Below are positions 45,997 through 47,793 of a stretch of DNA of 47,793 bases, in pieces (the stretch's first letter is position 1; every line of letters starts with the position of its first letter). The stretch comes from M3007 sp046296435. Its GTDB lineage: Bacteria; Bacteroidota; Bacteroidia; Chitinophagales; Saprospiraceae. Where the stretch lies: NCBI GenBank assembly GCA_046296435.1, contig JBKBLI010000022.1, positions 1 to 47,793 of the forward strand, in the 5' to 3' direction. The position numbers and the translations under genes are program-made. The notes under the pieces were generated by a model, which saw only the letters and a list, made by a program, of their open reading frames with translations, was not told the DNA's origin and did no database searches.

Positions 45997-47793
45997 CTAT
46001 TGCAATTCAGGCTTCAATCCAAGACTGTAAGTGATCGGCAAGTTGGAGCCTGCCGGCGACACGCGCAAGTAACCCTGCATTTCCTGGTGCAACGCAGAGC
46101 AAAAGTCTGTACAGTAGAACGGGAATACGCCGACCCGATTGGGCGTCCACTTGATGGTACGCGTCGAGCCGGGCATGATCAGCGACTCTGCATTATCGGC
46201 CCCCTTGATCGCAAAACCATGGGGCACATCCCAGTCCTGCTCTAAGTTGGTGACGTGAAAATATACGTTGTCGCCCACTTTAACGCCTTCAATATTATCC
46301 GGGGCAAAGTGCGAGCGAATGGAAGTCATGTAGATATGGACATCACGCCCCTTGCGCTCTACGCGGGCTTCCGCTTCGCTTTTGACCGCATAGGGGTGTT
46401 GGTTTTCTTCCAGCTTGAAGAACTTGACCTGCTTATCCTTGATCAGGCTGGCCGGTAGCGCTTCGGCGTAGTGCGGTTCGCCAACGGTGGGGAAATCCAG
46501 CAACAGGCGTATCTTATCGCCGCTGATGTCGTACAACTGCGCCGAATGGCACAATTCAGGACCGGTAGGCAGGTAGCGATCCTTAGTTATCTTATTGTAA
46601 GCTACCAGATACTTTCCATGAGGCTTGGCCGTAGGGCCGCCCGGAACCATCAAGTGCCCTACGGAGTAATAAGTCGGGGCGCGATCGAGCACCTGAAGGG
46701 TTTTGATATCCCATTTGACGACTTCAGAGGAGACGAAAAACGACGTGTAAGCGTTGCCTTTGCCGTCGAATTCCGTGTGCAGCGGGCCAAGACCGGGCTT
46801 TTCGACCACGCCATGCAATACAGACTCGTATTTCAACACCGGGATACCTTCGTAATCTCCCTCAAAATCGCGGTTAGCGATGGCCTGAGTCATTTTTTCA
46901 AAGGAAAAAACGGGTATCAAAGCCGCCAATTTGCCGCTGCCGACGATGTACTGGCCCGTTGGATCCACATCGCAACCGTGCGGCGATTTCGGACAGGGCA
47001 TAAAATAGACGATGTCCTTCAATTCTTTTACATCTAACTGGAGCACATCCTCCAGAATGGTCGAACTTGCCGTATGGGTTTTCTCGTCGTAGTGGTTGTG
47101 CGCGTAAGGGGCCTTGACGCGTTTGGCTTTGCCAGCCGCAACGTACTCTTCGGCCTTCTTCCAGTTTACCGCCATGATGAAGTCTTTATCCCGCTGCGAA
47201 GCGTTGACTTCAAGCAGGCTGTAGGCCTGTTCGGTGTTGTAGCAAGAAAAAAAGAACCACCCATGCGACGGGCCTTTACCGGCGCGCGCCAAGTCAAAAT
47301 TGACGCCAGGCGTGACCAGTTGGAAGGCGATGCGCATTTTGCCGGGTTCGTCCGCTCGCACAAAACTGACCGTGCCTTTGAAATTCTCCTTGTACGTGCT
47401 GATTGGCACGTCGCGCTGCGCATCGCCCCCGATGGGCACCGAAAAACGCGAACTGGCGACCAGGTACTCCGTATTTTCGGTGATAAAAGGCGAAGAGTGG
47501 TTGCCTCCGCTATTGGGAATCTCCAGGATTTCGATCGTTTCGAAGGTCGTCAGATCGACGCGAGCCACACGCGGGGTGTTGTTGGCGTTACCAAACGCCC
47601 AACGGCCGTCGTGCTCGCCTTTTGTCGCACTCAGAGCAATGTGGTGCAAATCGTCCCAGGGGACAAATCCGTGCGAAGTGTTGAGCATGGCCTTGGTCTC
47701 TTCTGTGTAGCCATAGCCGCTTTCCGGATTTACGGAAAATACCGGAACCACCCGGAAAACGCGACCTGACGGAAGCCCCACAACGCTCATTTG
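45997..47793 (-). CDS. nosZ: Nitrous oxide reductase, clade II (Sec type), 5' end missing
   Basis: 598 codons to the window edge; the N-terminus (signal peptide and about 50 residues) lies beyond 47793. The in-frame ATG at 47790 is not the real start. NosZ reduces N2O to N2 in the periplasm. The beta-propeller holding CuZ carries histidines in WDDLHHIALS, HNHYDEK, CPKSPHGCDVDP and GPLHTEFD. The C-terminal cupredoxin domain has the complete CuA site FYCTDFCSALHQEMQG (C...C...H..M). The linked accessory gene order nosZ, membrane protein, nosL, nosD, nosF, nosY and the absence of nosR fit the clade II form found in Bacteroidota; the Sec signal itself cannot be seen here. Confidence 0.97.
   Translation of the reverse strand, partial: QMSVVGLPSGRVFRVVPVFSVNPESGYGYTEETKAMLNTSHGFVPWDDLHHIALSATKGEHDGRWAFGNANNTPRVARVDLTTFETIEILEIPNSGGNHSSPFITENTEYLVASSRFSVPIGGDAQRDVPISTYKENFKGTVSFVRADEPGKMRIAFQLVTPGVNFDLARAGKGPSHGWFFFSCYNTEQAYSLLEVNASQRDKDFIMAVNWKKAEEYVAAGKAKRVKAPYAHNHYDEKTHTASSTILEDVLQLDVKELKDIVYFMPCPKSPHGCDVDPTGQYIVGSGKLAALIPVFSFEKMTQAIANRDFEGDYEGIPVLKYESVLHGVVEKPGLGPLHTEFDGKGNAYTSFFVSSEVVKWDIKTLQVLDRAPTYYSVGHLMVPGGPTAKPHGKYLVAYNKITKDRYLPTGPELCHSAQLYDISGDKIRLLLDFPTVGEPHYAEALPASLIKDKQVKFFKLEENQHPYAVKSEAEARVERKGRDVHIYMTSIRSHFAPDNIEGVKVGDNVYFHVTNLEQDWDVPHGFAIKGADNAESLIMPGSTRTIKWTPNRVGVFPFYCTDFCSALHQEMQGYLRVSPAGSNLPITYSLGLKPELQ

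Noticed and set aside
1..47793. CRISPR arrays, insertion sequences, attachment sites and replication origins
   Set aside because: No regularly spaced direct repeats with unique spacers, no transposase or integrase reading frame, and no DnaA-box cluster were seen on either strand.

Overview
The window reads as one 47.8 kb stretch of a Bacteroidota chromosome, most likely a Saprospiria/Chitinophagia-like lineage, probably from a metagenome assembly because three runs of 98-100 N interrupt genes. Supporting signs are -7 promoter boxes of the TANNTTTG type with an upstream TTG/TTTG, a SusC/CirA-like TonB-dependent receptor with an N-terminal carboxypeptidase-regulatory domain, an esterase with a type IX secretion (Por) sorting domain, a Rho factor with a long disordered insert, near absence of Shine-Dalgarno sequences, and a Sec-type (clade II) nos cluster. 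The genus cannot be fixed from the sequence. No rRNA, tRNA, CRISPR array, insertion sequence or phage gene was seen.

Layout. 1-6.05 kb: a GmhB-GmhA fusion for LPS heptose, an FMN reductase, a DjlA-like co-chaperone, a degenerate hydroxymethylbilane-synthase-like protein, a membrane zinc peptidase and serS. 6.2-16.5 kb: rho, a FabG-like reductase, a sodium/solute symporter translationally coupled to an alpha/beta hydrolase, a TonB-dependent receptor and a KAS III-like enzyme. 16.7-23.2 kb: an acyl-CoA synthetase, a secreted MORN-repeat caspase-like protein, an unknown secreted protein, and lysA-rdgB. 23.4-28.8 kb: exbB-exbD-exbD-tonB, kdsA and purine nucleoside phosphorylase. 29-33 kb: a 1-Cys peroxiredoxin and a cysteine-biosynthesis operon. 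33-39.6 kb: ZIP transporter, enolase, aconitase and a secreted esterase. 39.7-47.8 kb: a Crp/Fnr regulator and a polytopic membrane protein facing a nos operon (nosZ, a membrane protein gene, nosL, nosD, nosF, nosY, group III truncated hemoglobin), with nosZ cut by the right edge.

Most notable system: positions 29835-32938 (minus strand). The genes encode a CysM-like synthase, a JAMM metalloprotease (Mec-like) and one protein that fuses a CysO-like sulfur carrier, a MoeZ/MoeB-like adenylyltransferase and a rhodanese. This is the parts list of the protein-thiocarboxylate cysteine pathway known from Mycobacterium tuberculosis (CysO/CysM/Mec+/MoeZ). The carrier's Ala-Gly-Gly end is internal in the fusion, so the JAMM protease may have to release it, like a deubiquitinase acting on a ubiquitin precursor. 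Upstream lies an unannotated 29-codon ORF with five consecutive UGU cysteine codons, followed by a perfect 16-bp intrinsic terminator just before cysM, and by sequence able to form a competing antiterminator. This looks like a transcription attenuator that senses cysteinyl-tRNA. I infer it from sequence alone.

Other points of interest are a likely Ca2+-binding MORN-caspase, a HemC-like protein that lacks its catalytic residues, strong hairpins after the first gene of both the exb/tonB and nos operons, a dispersed intergenic T-run/A-run repeat family, and in-frame N-runs at places where homologous proteins have no insertion.
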